Source: Deferribacteres bacterium
GTDB lineage: Bacteria; Zhuqueibacterota; Zhuqueibacteria; Zhuqueibacterales; Geothermadaptataceae
DNA length: 64,000 nt
Direction: 5' to 3'
NCBI GenBank assembly: GCA_020633675.1
Contig: JACKDE010000002.1
Coordinates: 62,001-126,000 of the forward strand
In this document: piece by piece, positions 17,643 through 26,686 of the stretch
Position numbering within the stretch: position 1 is the first letter of the stretch
How the letters are laid out: each line of letters opens with the position of its first letter
The notes under the pieces: generated by a model
What the model was told of the DNA's origin: nothing
The model's database searches: none
Seen by the model: the letters and a program-made list of their open reading frames with translations, nothing else
Position numbers and translations under genes: made by a program

Positions 17643-18554
17643 ATGGCCGAAAAAGGCACACAGTCGACTGGTGTTTCCCCTGCCATTGCCGAGCTGTTGT
17701 TGTTGGGCGCAGCCATGATGTGGGGTGTCAATTTTGTGGTGGTGAAAGCGGCGCTGAGCCAATTTCAACCACATGTCTTTAACAGCATGCGTTTTGTGCT
17801 CGCTATCGTGGCGATGGTCGCGGTCATGCGCTATAAAGCCATTTCCGTAAGGCCGTTTTCAAGGCAAACATCGTTGCTGATGCTGGCAGGTTTGCTGCAT
17901 ACCAGCTTTTATCAAATCCTTTTCATTGAAGGGATCGCGCGCACGACCGCTTCAAATTCCGCCATGATTCTGGCTGCTACCCCCGCAACCGTTGCGGTGA
18001 TGGGACATGTGATTGGATCGGAAAAAATTGTCCGGCATACCTGGGCAGGAATTGCGCTGGCGTTTGGTGGACTCTATTTGATTATTCGTGCCAGCAATCA
18101 AAACTTTAGTCTGCGCGATGCTTCATTTTTAGGGGATGTGCTGGTGCTGTGTGCTATGCTGCTATGGGCTGCATATACGGCGTGGGCGCGCCAACTTATG
18201 CAGCGATTTTCCGTGATGGAGGTGACAGCGCTATCGACAATTTACGGTGCGGTGCCGTTGGTTTTGTGGTCGATTCCGGATCTTTTTGTTCAGCAGTGGC
18301 AAGCGGTGACAATCGCTGGCTGGGGCGGGGTGGTTTATTCCGGCATGTTTTCCATCACCATTGCTTATTTTATTTGGAATGCCAGCGTGCAGCGCGTTGG
18401 GGCAGCGCGCACGGCCATCTTCTCCAACCTGATCCCGGTTTTTGCAGTGATCACCGGTGTTGTTTGTTTGGATGAAACGGTCAGCGAAGTACAGCTTTTG
18501 GGGGCAGTCTGTGTGATTGCGGGAATTGTGCTGGCGCGGCGCACAAACAAATGA
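17643..18554 (+). CDS. EamA/DMT-family transporter (RhaT-like)
   Basis: Inner-membrane drug/metabolite transporter of 303 residues with ten predicted membrane spans in two EamA repeats. The first begins LLLGAAMMWGVNFVVVKAAL and the second VLVLCAMLLWAAYTAWAR. The start is placed at MAEKGTQS, preceded by AGAAAGAG; upstream in-frame codons would add a non-family extension. It is divergent from the TPR histidine kinase and convergent with the FMO gene. The substrate is unknown. Confidence 0.88.
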   Translation: MAEKGTQSTGVSPAIAELLLLGAAMMWGVNFVVVKAALSQFQPHVFNSMRFVLAIVAMVAVMRYKAISVRPFSRQTSLLMLAGLLHTSFYQILFIEGIARTTASNSAMILAATPATVAVMGHVIGSEKIVRHTWAGIALAFGGLYLIIRASNQNFSLRDASFLGDVLVLCAMLLWAAYTAWARQLMQRFSVMEVTALSTIYGAVPLVLWSIPDLFVQQWQAVTIAGWGGVVYSGMFSITIAYFIWNASVQRVGAARTAIFSNLIPVFAVITGVVCLDETVSEVQLLGAVCVIAGIVLARRTNK

Positions 18555-18565
18555 CGTTGCTGAGG

Positions 18566-19879
18566 TCAATGACGATTTTTGTTTTTGCGCATTTCCTTTC
18601 GCAGGGCACGGATGTATGGGAAAAAATCGACTTGAATAGTATGGCGCGGCGAGTCAAAATAGCGTCTGCGCATTTGTCGGCGCGTTTTGGCGATGTGGTG
18701 CTGCATCACGGCGCGGTCCGGCAATGTGTATGCGCCGGATAGTAAACCAGCCACCCATTTTGCCTGCCATTCCGCCAGTGGCATAATCGCTCCCAGCGGC
18801 TGCAAAAAGCCCATAAAATAAAGATTTGGGCGCTCCGGATGCACGACATTGTGGTACAGGTTAAGCTCGTTGTTTTGCACTGAGAGAATTTCGGGATCGA
18901 GAAACGGGAAGCTGATTTTGTAGCCGGTCGCATAAATGATCACGTCGAATCGTCCGGATGTGTGGTCGATAAAGTGCACGTCTTCGTCGTCGAAACGTTC
19001 GATGTCGGGCTTGATTGCGATGTCGCCGTGCCCGACGCGCAGCAAGAAATCTGAAGAGACCGTTGGATGCTCGGAACCGAATCGGTGTGTCGGCACTGGC
19101 ACGCCATAGGATTTTTGCGAACCGCGCGCAAAAAAGGCCAGCATGCGAAACAGTCCGCGCTGAAGCGGCAACGGCAGGTAAGATGCAGTTGCCGTGGTAA
19201 ATTGATCGATCGGTTTGCCGAACGCGTATTTGGGCAAAATATAGGCACTGCGACGCGTCGAGACGACCGTTTTGCATGCCACGCGGCAGACATCGCAGGC
19301 AATGTCGACTGCAGAATTGCCGATACCGACAATCAGGACGTTGCGATCGCGAAACATCTCCGGCGTTTTGTAAGCGTGGGCATGGAGTGTTTCGCCGCTA
19401 AACGTGCCGGAAAAATCGGGCCAGCGCGGGTCCCAATGGTGGCCGTTGGCGACCAGCACAGCCCGGTAGTTGCGTTTCTCTCCGCCTGCCAATTCTACCT
19501 GCCACGCTCCATCCGCCGATGGCCTGACGTCCTGAACTTCTGTGTTGAAAATGATCTTGTCGCGAAATTTGAAATGATTGACGTAGCTCTCGAAATAGGC
19601 TGAAATCTGTTTATGATTGGGGTATTCAGGATAGTCATCCGGCATCGGGAAATCGCTGAAACAAGAGCGGCCTTTCGACGAGTTGATATGCAGCGAATGG
19701 TAAGCGGCAGACTGGCCATTGTCATTGAGATAGCGCCAATTGCCGCCGATGTGCGAGCCTTTTTCAAAACAATCGAAGGCGATGCCGTGTTCTTGCAGCG
19801 TCTTGGCGGTAGTCATGCCGGAGGCGCCAGCACCGATAATGCATGCTCTTGCGGATGTCTCTGTCTGTTCGATTTTCAT
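18566..19879 (-). CDS. Flavin-containing monooxygenase (FMO/BVMO-type)
   Basis: FAD- and NADPH-dependent monooxygenase of 437 residues. The FAD Rossmann motif is CIIGAGASGMTTAKTLQEHG, the FMO fingerprint FSGETLHAHAYK fits FxGxxxHxxxY, and the NADPH motif is VLIVGIGNSAVDIACDV. A C-terminal ATGYK-type motif appears as YATGYKISFPF. The start at MKIEQTE has AAGG 6 bases upstream. It starts two bases after the stop of the esterase gene and is co-transcribed with it. An FMO/Baeyer-Villiger enzyme beside an esterase suggests ketone to ester to alcohol plus acid catabolism; this is inference. Confidence 0.9.
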   Translation of the reverse strand: MKIEQTETSARACIIGAGASGMTTAKTLQEHGIAFDCFEKGSHIGGNWRYLNDNGQSAAYHSLHINSSKGRSCFSDFPMPDDYPEYPNHKQISAYFESYVNHFKFRDKIIFNTEVQDVRPSADGAWQVELAGGEKRNYRAVLVANGHHWDPRWPDFSGTFSGETLHAHAYKTPEMFRDRNVLIVGIGNSAVDIACDVCRVACKTVVSTRRSAYILPKYAFGKPIDQFTTATASYLPLPLQRGLFRMLAFFARGSQKSYGVPVPTHRFGSEHPTVSSDFLLRVGHGDIAIKPDIERFDDEDVHFIDHTSGRFDVIIYATGYKISFPFLDPEILSVQNNELNLYHNVVHPERPNLYFMGFLQPLGAIMPLAEWQAKWVAGLLSGAYTLPDRAVMQHHIAKTRRQMRRRYFDSPRHTIQVDFFPYIRALRKEMRKNKNRH

Positions 19880-19881
19880 GA

Positions 19882-20796
19882 TCATCCTTTTTGCAAAGGG
19901 ATTTTCAACTGCACATACTCACCGATGCGGGCGATGGCCTGGCGCGCTTCCGGCATCACCCGTGAAAAAAAATGCCAGACGTGAATCATGTCCTGCCAGA
20001 TTTCCAGATCGGCATCGACCCCGCACGCCCGGGCGCGCGCTGCCAGTCGCTTGGCATCATCAAGCAAAATTTCGGCGGTGCCGACCTGGATGAGCATCGG
20101 CGGCAGGCCGGTCAAATCCGCAAAAATGGGCGACAACGTCGGCGTTTTGAGATCGGTGCCTGCTGCGTAGGCGTCAATTGCCTGATGGATGTGTTTTACC
20201 GGAATGATGATTTCCTCCTGCGCTTTGGATTGCATGCTTTCGCCGCTGGCGGTCAAATCAACCCACGGGCACAGGCATACAGCAGTCGCGGGCAAAGGCT
20301 GGTTCTTTTCGCGCAAGGCGATCAAAAGCGAGACTACCAGCCCGCCGCCGGCCGAGTCACCCATCACCGCAATTTTTGCCGGATCACCGGTTTGTTGAAG
20401 CAACCAGCGATAGGCTGTGGTGGCGTCTTCCAACGCTGCAGGATAGGGATGCTCGGGCGCCAGCCGATAGTCGATGGCCAGCACGCGCGCATTGCAGGCC
20501 CGGGCAAGTTGTGCGATCAGGTAGCGGTGCGTTTCGATCGAGCACATCACGTAGCCGCCGCCGTGCAGGTACAAAACCGAGCGTACGTTGCGGGTTTCGG
20601 GAAAGCTCAGCCACTCGCCAGGAACACCATCTGCGTCGACTTTTTCGCACAAGAGGTTTTTGGGCGTTTTTAAAAAGCGCTGACGGAACAGTTCGTAGCG
20701 CCGTCGGCGTTTTTCCAGCGTCCACTGGTCACGCTTCACCAGCGAAATATAACTACGCAAAATAAGTTTGGTCAGATAGCTTCGAACACTGATCAT
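19882..20796 (-). CDS. Alpha/beta hydrolase, hormone-sensitive-lipase-type esterase
   Basis: Esterase/lipase family IV protein of 304 residues. The oxyanion motif LYLHGGGYVMCS, the nucleophile elbow GDSAGGGL and the acid/base region VGTAEILLDD with IHVWHFF near the C-terminus make a complete HSL-type catalytic triad. It probably hydrolyses short-chain esters or lactones in the cytosol. It is first in a two-gene operon with the FMO, whose ribosome site lies in its last codons. Confidence 0.9.
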   Translation of the reverse strand: MISVRSYLTKLILRSYISLVKRDQWTLEKRRRRYELFRQRFLKTPKNLLCEKVDADGVPGEWLSFPETRNVRSVLYLHGGGYVMCSIETHRYLIAQLARACNARVLAIDYRLAPEHPYPAALEDATTAYRWLLQQTGDPAKIAVMGDSAGGGLVVSLLIALREKNQPLPATAVCLCPWVDLTASGESMQSKAQEEIIIPVKHIHQAIDAYAAGTDLKTPTLSPIFADLTGLPPMLIQVGTAEILLDDAKRLAARARACGVDADLEIWQDMIHVWHFFSRVMPEARQAIARIGEYVQLKIPLQKG

Positions 20797-20912
20797 GCGG
20801 CGATTTGATGTGCTTTTTGAGTTGAAAGGATTTGGTTTCGGGAGCTGAATCTATATTGAAGCGGATCGTTCGAATTGCTGAAAGTTGCGGTGCATACTGC
20901 TCAGATGCCGAC

Positions 20913-21941
20913 TCAGGCGAGAGTAAAAACCTCTATTTTTTCTTTTTTGCCCTTCACCACATACGGCCCGAGTTGTTTGAGTTCAAAGATTTCTTTGATG
21001 TGCTCGGCAGTGGAAGATGTGAGCAGAAAATCCAGCCCATGCTTGCTGCCGATTTTATCGAGGCGAAAGGCGACATTGACTGCATCGCCCAGCACGGTAA
21101 AGTCCTGCACACCGCGCTTGCCGACGGTGCCGATCAACGCGTCTCCGGTATTGAGGGAAATGCGGCAACCCCACTGAAAGGCATCCTGGTGCTGCCAAAA
21201 ATGGCTGCTGGACAGTTTCTGGGTTGCATCGCGCAGAGCAATGCCGGCACGTACCGCCTGTGAAGCCATATTGCGGGCGTCGGCATCGGAGCCGCGCCAC
21301 AGCGCCATCACGCAGTCGCCGATGTATTTGTCGACTTCGCCGTTGTGTTTTTCGATAATTTCAGAGGCGCAATCGAACCAGCGATTCAGCATGTCAGCGA
21401 TATCGCTGGCGGGCAGCGTTTCGGACAGCCGGGTGTAATTGCAGATGTCGGCCACAAAAACTGTGACAATGCCCGTGGTCATCGAGTGATCGATTTCGGT
21501 GGCCTGCAAAATGGTTTCGCTTTCGAACGGCTTGCTGCCGAAATGCATTTGCACCGAGATGCGCGCCGGCCCAATGTCGATCACATCGCCGGAATCGAGC
21601 CCCGTGGGTGCGGTGATGCGACGTCCATTGACAAACGTGCCGTTTTTGCTCGACAAGTCGCTGAGCACCACGCCGGAAGAGGATGCTGTAAAAACGGCGT
21701 GAAAGCGCGATACGTTTGGGATATCGAGGATCAAATCGTTGTTGCTGGCCCGCCCGACGCGCAATAGCATCTTATCGTAAAGGGCAACGCCTTCGCGCAC
21801 AAGCAGATTTTTATCCGCCAGTCCTTTCGAAATAATGGTCGATCCGAAATCCGGCAGCACAATTTCGCCATCCGTCACATTCGCTTCGATGCGGAGCGTG
21901 GCGATAATCGGAATGCCATCGGTTTCTGATCGGTCTTTCAC
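20913..21941 (-). CDS. FHA-domain class III adenylate/guanylate cyclase
   Basis: A 342-residue cytosolic nucleotide cyclase. An FHA phosphothreonine-binding domain occupies the first half (LLRVGRASNNDLILDIPNVS, then RFHA, and LSSKNGTFVNGR). The class III catalytic domain has the first metal Asp in VFVADICNYTRLSE, the KxxGD motif DKYIGDCVMALW and the adenine/transition-state region QDFTVLGDAVNVAFRL. All main catalytic residues appear present, so it is probably active. The GTG start is chosen because AGGAG lies 7 bases before it; a TTG nine codons upstream is the alternative. It is likely controlled by Ser/Thr kinases such as the one at 60-63 kb. Confidence 0.9.
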   Translation of the reverse strand: MKDRSETDGIPIIATLRIEANVTDGEIVLPDFGSTIISKGLADKNLLVREGVALYDKMLLRVGRASNNDLILDIPNVSRFHAVFTASSSGVVLSDLSSKNGTFVNGRRITAPTGLDSGDVIDIGPARISVQMHFGSKPFESETILQATEIDHSMTTGIVTVFVADICNYTRLSETLPASDIADMLNRWFDCASEIIEKHNGEVDKYIGDCVMALWRGSDADARNMASQAVRAGIALRDATQKLSSSHFWQHQDAFQWGCRISLNTGDALIGTVGKRGVQDFTVLGDAVNVAFRLDKIGSKHGLDFLLTSSTAEHIKEIFELKQLGPYVVKGKKEKIEVFTLA

Positions 21942-22046
21942 TAATGTGCTCCTGCTTGGTTTTCGCAATTCCCGTGTTGTCCTGAGCTGATGGAAAATTC
22001 AGTATCGGCGCGCGGCGCCTGCAACGCCATTCGGTTCAGAGTATCG

Positions 22047-22844
22047 TTATTTGTTTGCGGATTGGGCCAGATCCATCATGTCGACCGCAGCCGGGCTTTC
22101 GAACACGGCAGCAGGTAAACGGTCGAATACCGCAAGGTCGGTATGCTTGCGGCTGCCGCGAACGTCTGACAACATGATGTTGCCATACTTCTGCCAGTTC
22201 AGCCAGGGCGATTGGAAGCGCGGCTCGCTGTCCTCTGCTTTCGAAAAATAGTCAAACTGCTCAACCAGTCCACTCTCTTTCGAAACATAAACAAGATAGC
22301 GGTTTTGCGGCGTTCTCCCGACCTCTTTAAAAGTTAATTGCAAAATGTCGGCAGCAGTACCGTTTTGCGTCTTGCCCTCGCCGATATATTTTAGCGTCAC
22401 GCCGGTATCCTTGAGCTTGTAGGGCATAAAAACCCAGTACGAATCGTTGATCCAGGCGGACTCGGTGTTGTACAGCGCTTTTTTGAGCGAATCCGGGTCG
22501 GTGATTTCCTCGCCGCTTTCCCAGGCCCGGCCTTCTTTGCTGTTGAGATTCATCAGCACGACCATATCGCCATTCTCGAAGCGGATGTTGCCGGTCCATT
22601 TGTCCCACACATGCAGCCGTCTGCCGAAAAATTTCCAGGTCACGTAGCGGGTGTTGTCCCAGTTTTCACGCCCGCCCATCGCTGCCATCACCTTATCGGC
22701 GATCTCGATGGCTTTGGCATCGGAACCTTCGCTGTCAAAGCCCGGCAGCGCAGGGTTGGCGTTGTTCTGTGCAAAGAGTACCGTCATTGAAGCTGAAAGC
22801 GCCAAAAACAAAATAAAAAAAGGTAATTTGATCAGACGAAACAT
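22047..22844 (-). CDS. Secreted protein of unknown function (LolA/DUF6503-like look)
   Basis: A 265-residue exported protein that I cannot place with confidence. The signal peptide runs MFRLIKLPFFILFLALSASM and ends near an AQ site. The mature part begins with a helix (IADKVMAAMGGRENWDNTRY) followed by a run of beta-strands, resembling half-barrel lipid-carrier-like proteins such as LolA relatives. The ATG is chosen from GGGAG six bases upstream; an adjacent ATG three bases earlier is possible. It is monocistronic. The function remains unknown. Confidence 0.75.
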   Translation of the reverse strand: MFRLIKLPFFILFLALSASMTVLFAQNNANPALPGFDSEGSDAKAIEIADKVMAAMGGRENWDNTRYVTWKFFGRRLHVWDKWTGNIRFENGDMVVLMNLNSKEGRAWESGEEITDPDSLKKALYNTESAWINDSYWVFMPYKLKDTGVTLKYIGEGKTQNGTAADILQLTFKEVGRTPQNRYLVYVSKESGLVEQFDYFSKAEDSEPRFQSPWLNWQKYGNIMLSDVRGSRKHTDLAVFDRLPAAVFESPAAVDMMDLAQSANK

Positions 22845-23295
22845 CATTCTCTCCCGGAAATGTTCGATATCGAGCTTGTGAAAAAACCATCTTCGAGCAG
22901 GATATCCTGGCATGCAAAAAAATACCTTGCAGAAAAGGCATGGCCAGAGTTGCAAAATACAAGGCTTTGCTCAATTTTTAAAGTCAAATTTTACCAAACC
23001 AGGCGTTGCAGGGCAACCATAGCAGTTAAGTGGGCGGCGAACTGGCTGAATGTGCAATAGATCGTATTAAATGTCAACCCAAATTAATGCCGAAACCGAT
23101 GTTTTTGAACACAATAGAGCTGTTAGCGGCTGAAATGATGTGCGCAAACAGAGGCTGCCAGCACAGGGAGTTGCGCATATGGGCATGGTCGGATGATGAA
23201 TAACCGAGAGTAAATTCTTGCTTTTAACTGTGTGCTTCTGTATCGTAGCAATTTCACTTTCACGATCAGAGTTTTCACGCTTAATCGGAGCGAAA
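22845..23295. other. Intergenic region between divergent secreted-protein and Nudix genes
   Basis: 451 bases with no convincing gene. A promoter-like pair at 23218-23246 is the only signal seen. Open frames across it carry no ribosome site. Confidence 0.55.
23218..23246 (+). promoter_or_regulatory. Candidate promoter of the Nudix gene
   Basis: TTGCTT (23218-23223), a 17-base spacer and TATCGT (23241-23246), 49 bases before the start codon. It is an approximate sigma70 consensus only. Confidence 0.35.
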
Positions 23296-23757
23296 ATGTC
23301 TTTTGTCGACGAAAGCTGGTATCAAAAACCGCAAGATATCCCGGAGCAGCAGTCCGCCGGTGGCGTGGTGGTGCGCAAGGAAGATGGCCGGGTTTTGGTG
23401 GCGCTTGTGCAGGAGCGCGGGCACGGCGACTTCGTATTGCCAAAAGGCCGCATGGAGCCTGGTGAAACCATCGAGCAAACCGCCATCCGTGAGGTTGAAG
23501 AAGAAGCGGGATTCGAAAAATTGACACTCCATAGTCTGCTCGGCGCAGAAGAGCGGCTCGCATTCGACCGCAAAACCTGGAAAACCACCCACTTTTTTCT
23601 GTTTCAGACCGATGAGATTGAGGTCGAACCAAAAGATACCGAACATCATGAAGTCACCACCTGGTTTCCAGTCGATGCGTTGCCCAAAATGTTCTGGCCG
23701 GAACAGCAAAAGCTGATCGAAGACAATTTGCCGCTCATCCGGGAATTGTTCCGTTAG
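23296..23757 (+). CDS. Nudix hydrolase
   Basis: A 153-residue pyrophosphohydrolase. The Nudix box is complete: GRMEPGETIEQTAIREVEEE followed by AGF. The N-terminal QSAGGVVVRKEDGRVLVALV and the C-terminal WFPVDALPKMFWPEQQKLIE resemble diadenosine polyphosphate hydrolase-like Nudix enzymes. The start at MSFVDES follows GGAG. The substrate is not certain; an Ap4A/Ap6A-type nucleotide or inositol-phosphate class is plausible. Confidence 0.9.
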   Translation: MSFVDESWYQKPQDIPEQQSAGGVVVRKEDGRVLVALVQERGHGDFVLPKGRMEPGETIEQTAIREVEEEAGFEKLTLHSLLGAEERLAFDRKTWKTTHFFLFQTDEIEVEPKDTEHHEVTTWFPVDALPKMFWPEQQKLIEDNLPLIRELFR

Positions 23758-23813
23758 GTTCAGGTAAATTCGATCTAAGCATTTTCTCACTGAGTTGCAA
23801 GTCTCCTTTATGG

Positions 23814-23827
23814 TGAGCGGAGTCGAA
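23814..23827. repeat. Dispersed repeat core, copy related to 29811-29880
   Basis: The 14-mer TGAGCGGAGTCGAA matches the reverse complement of TTCGACTGCGCTCA at 29861-29873 and its preceding base context with one mismatch. It is a degenerate single copy in a 201-base intergenic gap. Confidence 0.4.
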
Positions 23828-23958
23828 CCAGGGAGGAACAGAGCTTGCAGTATCGAGATTTTATCTTGTCTGCGATTTCGCCCAGACTGAGCGGATGTTT
23901 TGCGTAGATCGAGCTCATATTCGTTTCGGCCGCATCATCTGGTAAATTCGGAGAAAGC

Positions 23959-24630
23959 ATGACTTCACAACAGGGCGTTCTTTTTGATCTCGATGGCGTT
24001 GTGGTAATGTCCGAGCACTTGAAGGCGCAATCGCACTCGGCGACCGTCACTGCGTTCGGCGGTGATGTCCCGCCGGAATTCTATGCCACCATTATGGGGC
24101 AATCCCATGATGTCGTGCGCCGTGCATTCATCGGCGCCTCGGGCAAAAGCATCGATCCCAATGCGTACAGCGACGTTTATGAAAGCGACTTGCACACCCG
24201 CATGCGCAGCGACATCCGCGCAGCCGAAGGTGCGCCGGCGCTGCTTGCCAGCCTGAACCAACATAACTATTCGCTGGCATTGGTGACTTCGAGTCTCACC
24301 TGGATGATGGATTTAGCGCTGTCGATGACGCAAACCGGGCAGCATTTCCACACCAAAATCTGCGCCGACGATGTGCAGCGCCACAAGCCCGCACCCGATG
24401 CCTACCTGCTGGCGCTCGAACGTTTGCAGCTCACCCGGCAGGCGGCAGTGGTGATCGAAGATTCGCAAACCGGCATCGCGGCAGCAAAGGCGGCGAAGTT
24501 GCCGGTCATCGCCATCCGGCACGATTTCAACGGCCGGCACGATTTTTCGGCCGCCGACCAGGTGATCGATTCGCTCACCGACACCGATGCCGTGCTCGAA
24601 CTGATCGAATCGCTGCTGGCTGGCAAATAA
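23959..24630 (+). CDS. HAD-superfamily phosphatase (beta-phosphoglucomutase-like)
   Basis: A 223-residue HAD subfamily IA hydrolase. Motif I is GVLFDLDGVVVM with Asp10 and Asp12. Motif II is in LALVTSSL. Motif III (Lys) is in VQRHKPAPDAYLLAL, and motif IV is VVIEDSQTGIAAAKAA. The cap domain is helical. It could be a phosphatase or a beta-phosphoglucomutase-type sugar phosphate mutase. It stands alone between the Nudix gene and a secreted protein. Confidence 0.88.
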   Translation: MTSQQGVLFDLDGVVVMSEHLKAQSHSATVTAFGGDVPPEFYATIMGQSHDVVRRAFIGASGKSIDPNAYSDVYESDLHTRMRSDIRAAEGAPALLASLNQHNYSLALVTSSLTWMMDLALSMTQTGQHFHTKICADDVQRHKPAPDAYLLALERLQLTRQAAVVIEDSQTGIAAAKAAKLPVIAIRHDFNGRHDFSAADQVIDSLTDTDAVLELIESLLAGK

Positions 24631-24654
24631 AACGCATTTTTTTCACGAATAGCA

Positions 24655-24712
24655 GGTTGCCACAAAGGCTCCAAGACACAACAAACTTCGTGACTTCGCG
24701 TCTTGATGGTTC
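24655..24712. repeat. Dispersed imperfect palindrome, family A copy 1
   Basis: The segment from GGTTGCCACAAAGG to CTTGATGGTTC folds back on itself imperfectly: CAAAGGCTCCAAGACAC on the left resembles the complement of GTGACTTCGCGTCTTGATG on the right. A related copy lies at 29113-29167. Confidence 0.5.
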
Positions 24713-24748
24713 AACCCAATTTTGTCAACATTTTTTAAGGAGTCGACA

Positions 24749-25906
24749 ATGCGAAATGTGCGATGGCTGTTTTTGGCGCTGCTGTTTGGGCTGACGAGCA
24801 GTACGGTGTTGGCCCAGGATCCGGAGCCGACCGGCATCCTGTATCAGGATGATTTCAGCGACACCGCGAGCGATCCTGACGGATTTTTCGACATCGGCTG
24901 GATTCGTTTCGGTCCGGCGCAAAATCTGACAAATTCGATTGTCGAGCAGCGCGACGATGCGCTCTATCTGCAAATGGGCAGCTTCTTCGGCTTGTTGGGC
25001 GCGGTGGTGGCGCAAACCAATGGCCTGCCCAAATACATTTTCGGCGATCCCGACACCAAGGCCGATCTGATCGCCAACAACTTCAGCGAACCGAACCAGG
25101 TCTTTCGCTTCCGGATCAAGTTTGTGCGCATGACCAGTTCCAATTTTCTGCTCACCACCCGCCAAAAGCAGGATACCGTCAATCCCGACACCACCGATTT
25201 TATCGTCTCGAACATTACCAACAAAGCAGCCTACGCTCTGCAACTCGATCCGCTCAAAAACAAGGTGCTGATGGCGAAATTCCCCAGCGATTCCCTCTCT
25301 ATTCTCGATGTCGGCGGCCCGTCATGGACGGTTTTTGGCAGCACCGATTTTGATTTCAATCTTAATAGTTGGTATTGGGCCAAGTTTTATCTCTACGAAA
25401 CGACGCTCAAGGCCAAGGTTTGGGGTGGCAATCTCGAAGATGAGCCAGCGGGCTGGCTGCTGGAAGCGCAGGACGATTCGGTGTGGACGCGCGGCCGCTA
25501 CTCGACGTTTGTGATGAGCGGGCTGCCACCGTTTCCGGCGGACAACGGCGATGTGGTGATGATCGACGATGTGGTGGTGGAAGGCTTTGGCGATGCCACG
25601 GCGGTGGACGAAACGGCGGGCGCACCAGCGGATTTTGCGCTCGAACAGAACTACCCGAATCCGTTCAATCCCTCGACCGTTTTGCGCTATGCTTTGCCGC
25701 AGGCCGGACTGGTGAGCCTGCGCATTTACGATGTGCGCGGTGCGGAGGTGCTGACGCTGGTGGATGGCATGCAAAGCGCCGGCCGCCAAAGCGCCATGTG
25801 GCACGGTGTGGATGCCTCAGGCCGGGTGGTGCCGGCCGGCCTCTACTTTGCCCGCCTCGAAGCTGCTGGCTTCTCACAAGTGCGCAAAATGATTTTGATT
25901 AAGTAG
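24749..25906 (+). CDS. Secreted protein with C-terminal FlgD-like/Por-type sorting domain
   Basis: A 385-residue exported protein. The signal peptide MRNVRWLFLALLFGLTSSTV ends at LAQ. The mature part (residues about 25-290) is a beta-rich, lectin-like sheet reminiscent of concanavalin-like glucanase folds (ILYQDDFSDTASDPDGFFDI), with no recognisable catalytic motif. The last 85 residues are the sorting module: FALEQNYPNPFNPSTVLRYA, then LRIYDVRGAEVLTLVDG, AGLYFARLEA and a final KMILIK. Such modules direct proteins to the cell surface or outside in FCB bacteria. AAGGAG lies 7 bases before the ATG. The ligand is unknown. Confidence 0.88.
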   Translation: MRNVRWLFLALLFGLTSSTVLAQDPEPTGILYQDDFSDTASDPDGFFDIGWIRFGPAQNLTNSIVEQRDDALYLQMGSFFGLLGAVVAQTNGLPKYIFGDPDTKADLIANNFSEPNQVFRFRIKFVRMTSSNFLLTTRQKQDTVNPDTTDFIVSNITNKAAYALQLDPLKNKVLMAKFPSDSLSILDVGGPSWTVFGSTDFDFNLNSWYWAKFYLYETTLKAKVWGGNLEDEPAGWLLEAQDDSVWTRGRYSTFVMSGLPPFPADNGDVVMIDDVVVEGFGDATAVDETAGAPADFALEQNYPNPFNPSTVLRYALPQAGLVSLRIYDVRGAEVLTLVDGMQSAGRQSAMWHGVDASGRVVPAGLYFARLEAAGFSQVRKMILIK

Positions 25907-25963
25907 GAGCTGGAAACGGGGCTTTTGGGTTAATAGAAATGTTAGTAGATGTGAAGCGATTGA

Positions 25964-26686
25964 TTATTTCTGATGTTCTTCATTTTCCTTTACTATTTTT
26001 TTCATGGCTTCGATGCTTAGCCAAGGCCTATGCCTATGGATGATACGGTGACAGTTAGAGCAAACTGGAGTTAGATCAGCGATTGTTACAATAGTATTTG
26101 CTGTAACTTCAGATACAGGCAATATGTGATGGGCCTCGATATACCCCTCGCCAACTTCACCATAAGTATCAATAAAAGAGAATGCGCATATGGAGCATTT
26201 GATGTTTCCTTTGTCTGTTTTTATCCATTCCTTCTTAGCAATATCTACTAAATAGCGGTTTCTCTCTTTCACTAGGTGTATTTTAAATTTTTCTCTACCT
26301 TCTCTAAACTCAGCTTCATTTGCGTTAAAGCCAAACTCTTCGGAAAGCAATATATCCTGCTCTGATGCCTTGTGAAAAGCGTTGTTTATTAAGGTTTCAT
26401 CAGTTGCGTCAGACTTGTGTTTTAGGATGATATCTCGGAGCTCCTGTGAATCTTCCAACAACCAAGATTCTAACAGAGCATCAAAGTGAGCAGCTGAGTT
26501 CACCTCAGGCTTAAGCTGCCTGACAAATTTATCAATAACCGATTGGTTAGTAATGCCTCTCCTTGCTGCGACAGAATGACCAGCATCAATGCGTATTTTG
26601 CGTATAGAAACCCCGAGTTTTGAACTCCGGTAATTATTACGGACCTCTTCAATGACTTCGATTATTTGGCCTATCCTAGCACTCAT
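25964..26686 (-). CDS. HNH endonuclease (McrA-like, zinc treble-clef)
   Basis: A 240-residue nuclease with an unassigned helical N-terminal domain (1-140) and a C-terminal HNH domain. The latter has two Cys pairs forming the structural zinc site (CSIC near 167 and CSNCH near 214). Between them is the catalytic motif EAHHILPVSE, with a downstream TIADLTPVCSNCHRIIHR. AHH followed by NCH is typical of McrA-type and other modification-dependent or solitary HNH restriction enzymes. GAGAA lies 7 bases before the ATG. The gene is distinctly more AT-rich than its neighbours and has no methyltransferase beside it, which fits horizontal gain of a solitary defence nuclease; this role is inferred. Confidence 0.85.
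   Translation of the reverse strand: MSARIGQIIEVIEEVRNNYRSSKLGVSIRKIRIDAGHSVAARRGITNQSVIDKFVRQLKPEVNSAAHFDALLESWLLEDSQELRDIILKHKSDATDETLINNAFHKASEQDILLSEEFGFNANEAEFREGREKFKIHLVKERNRYLVDIAKKEWIKTDKGNIKCSICAFSFIDTYGEVGEGYIEAHHILPVSEVTANTIVTIADLTPVCSNCHRIIHRHRPWLSIEAMKKIVKENEEHQK

Noticed and set aside
19972..20673. 233-residue forward frame opposite the esterase gene
   Set aside because: The esterase has a complete HSL triad; the opposite frame is a mirror artefact rich in Arg/Gly/Gln.
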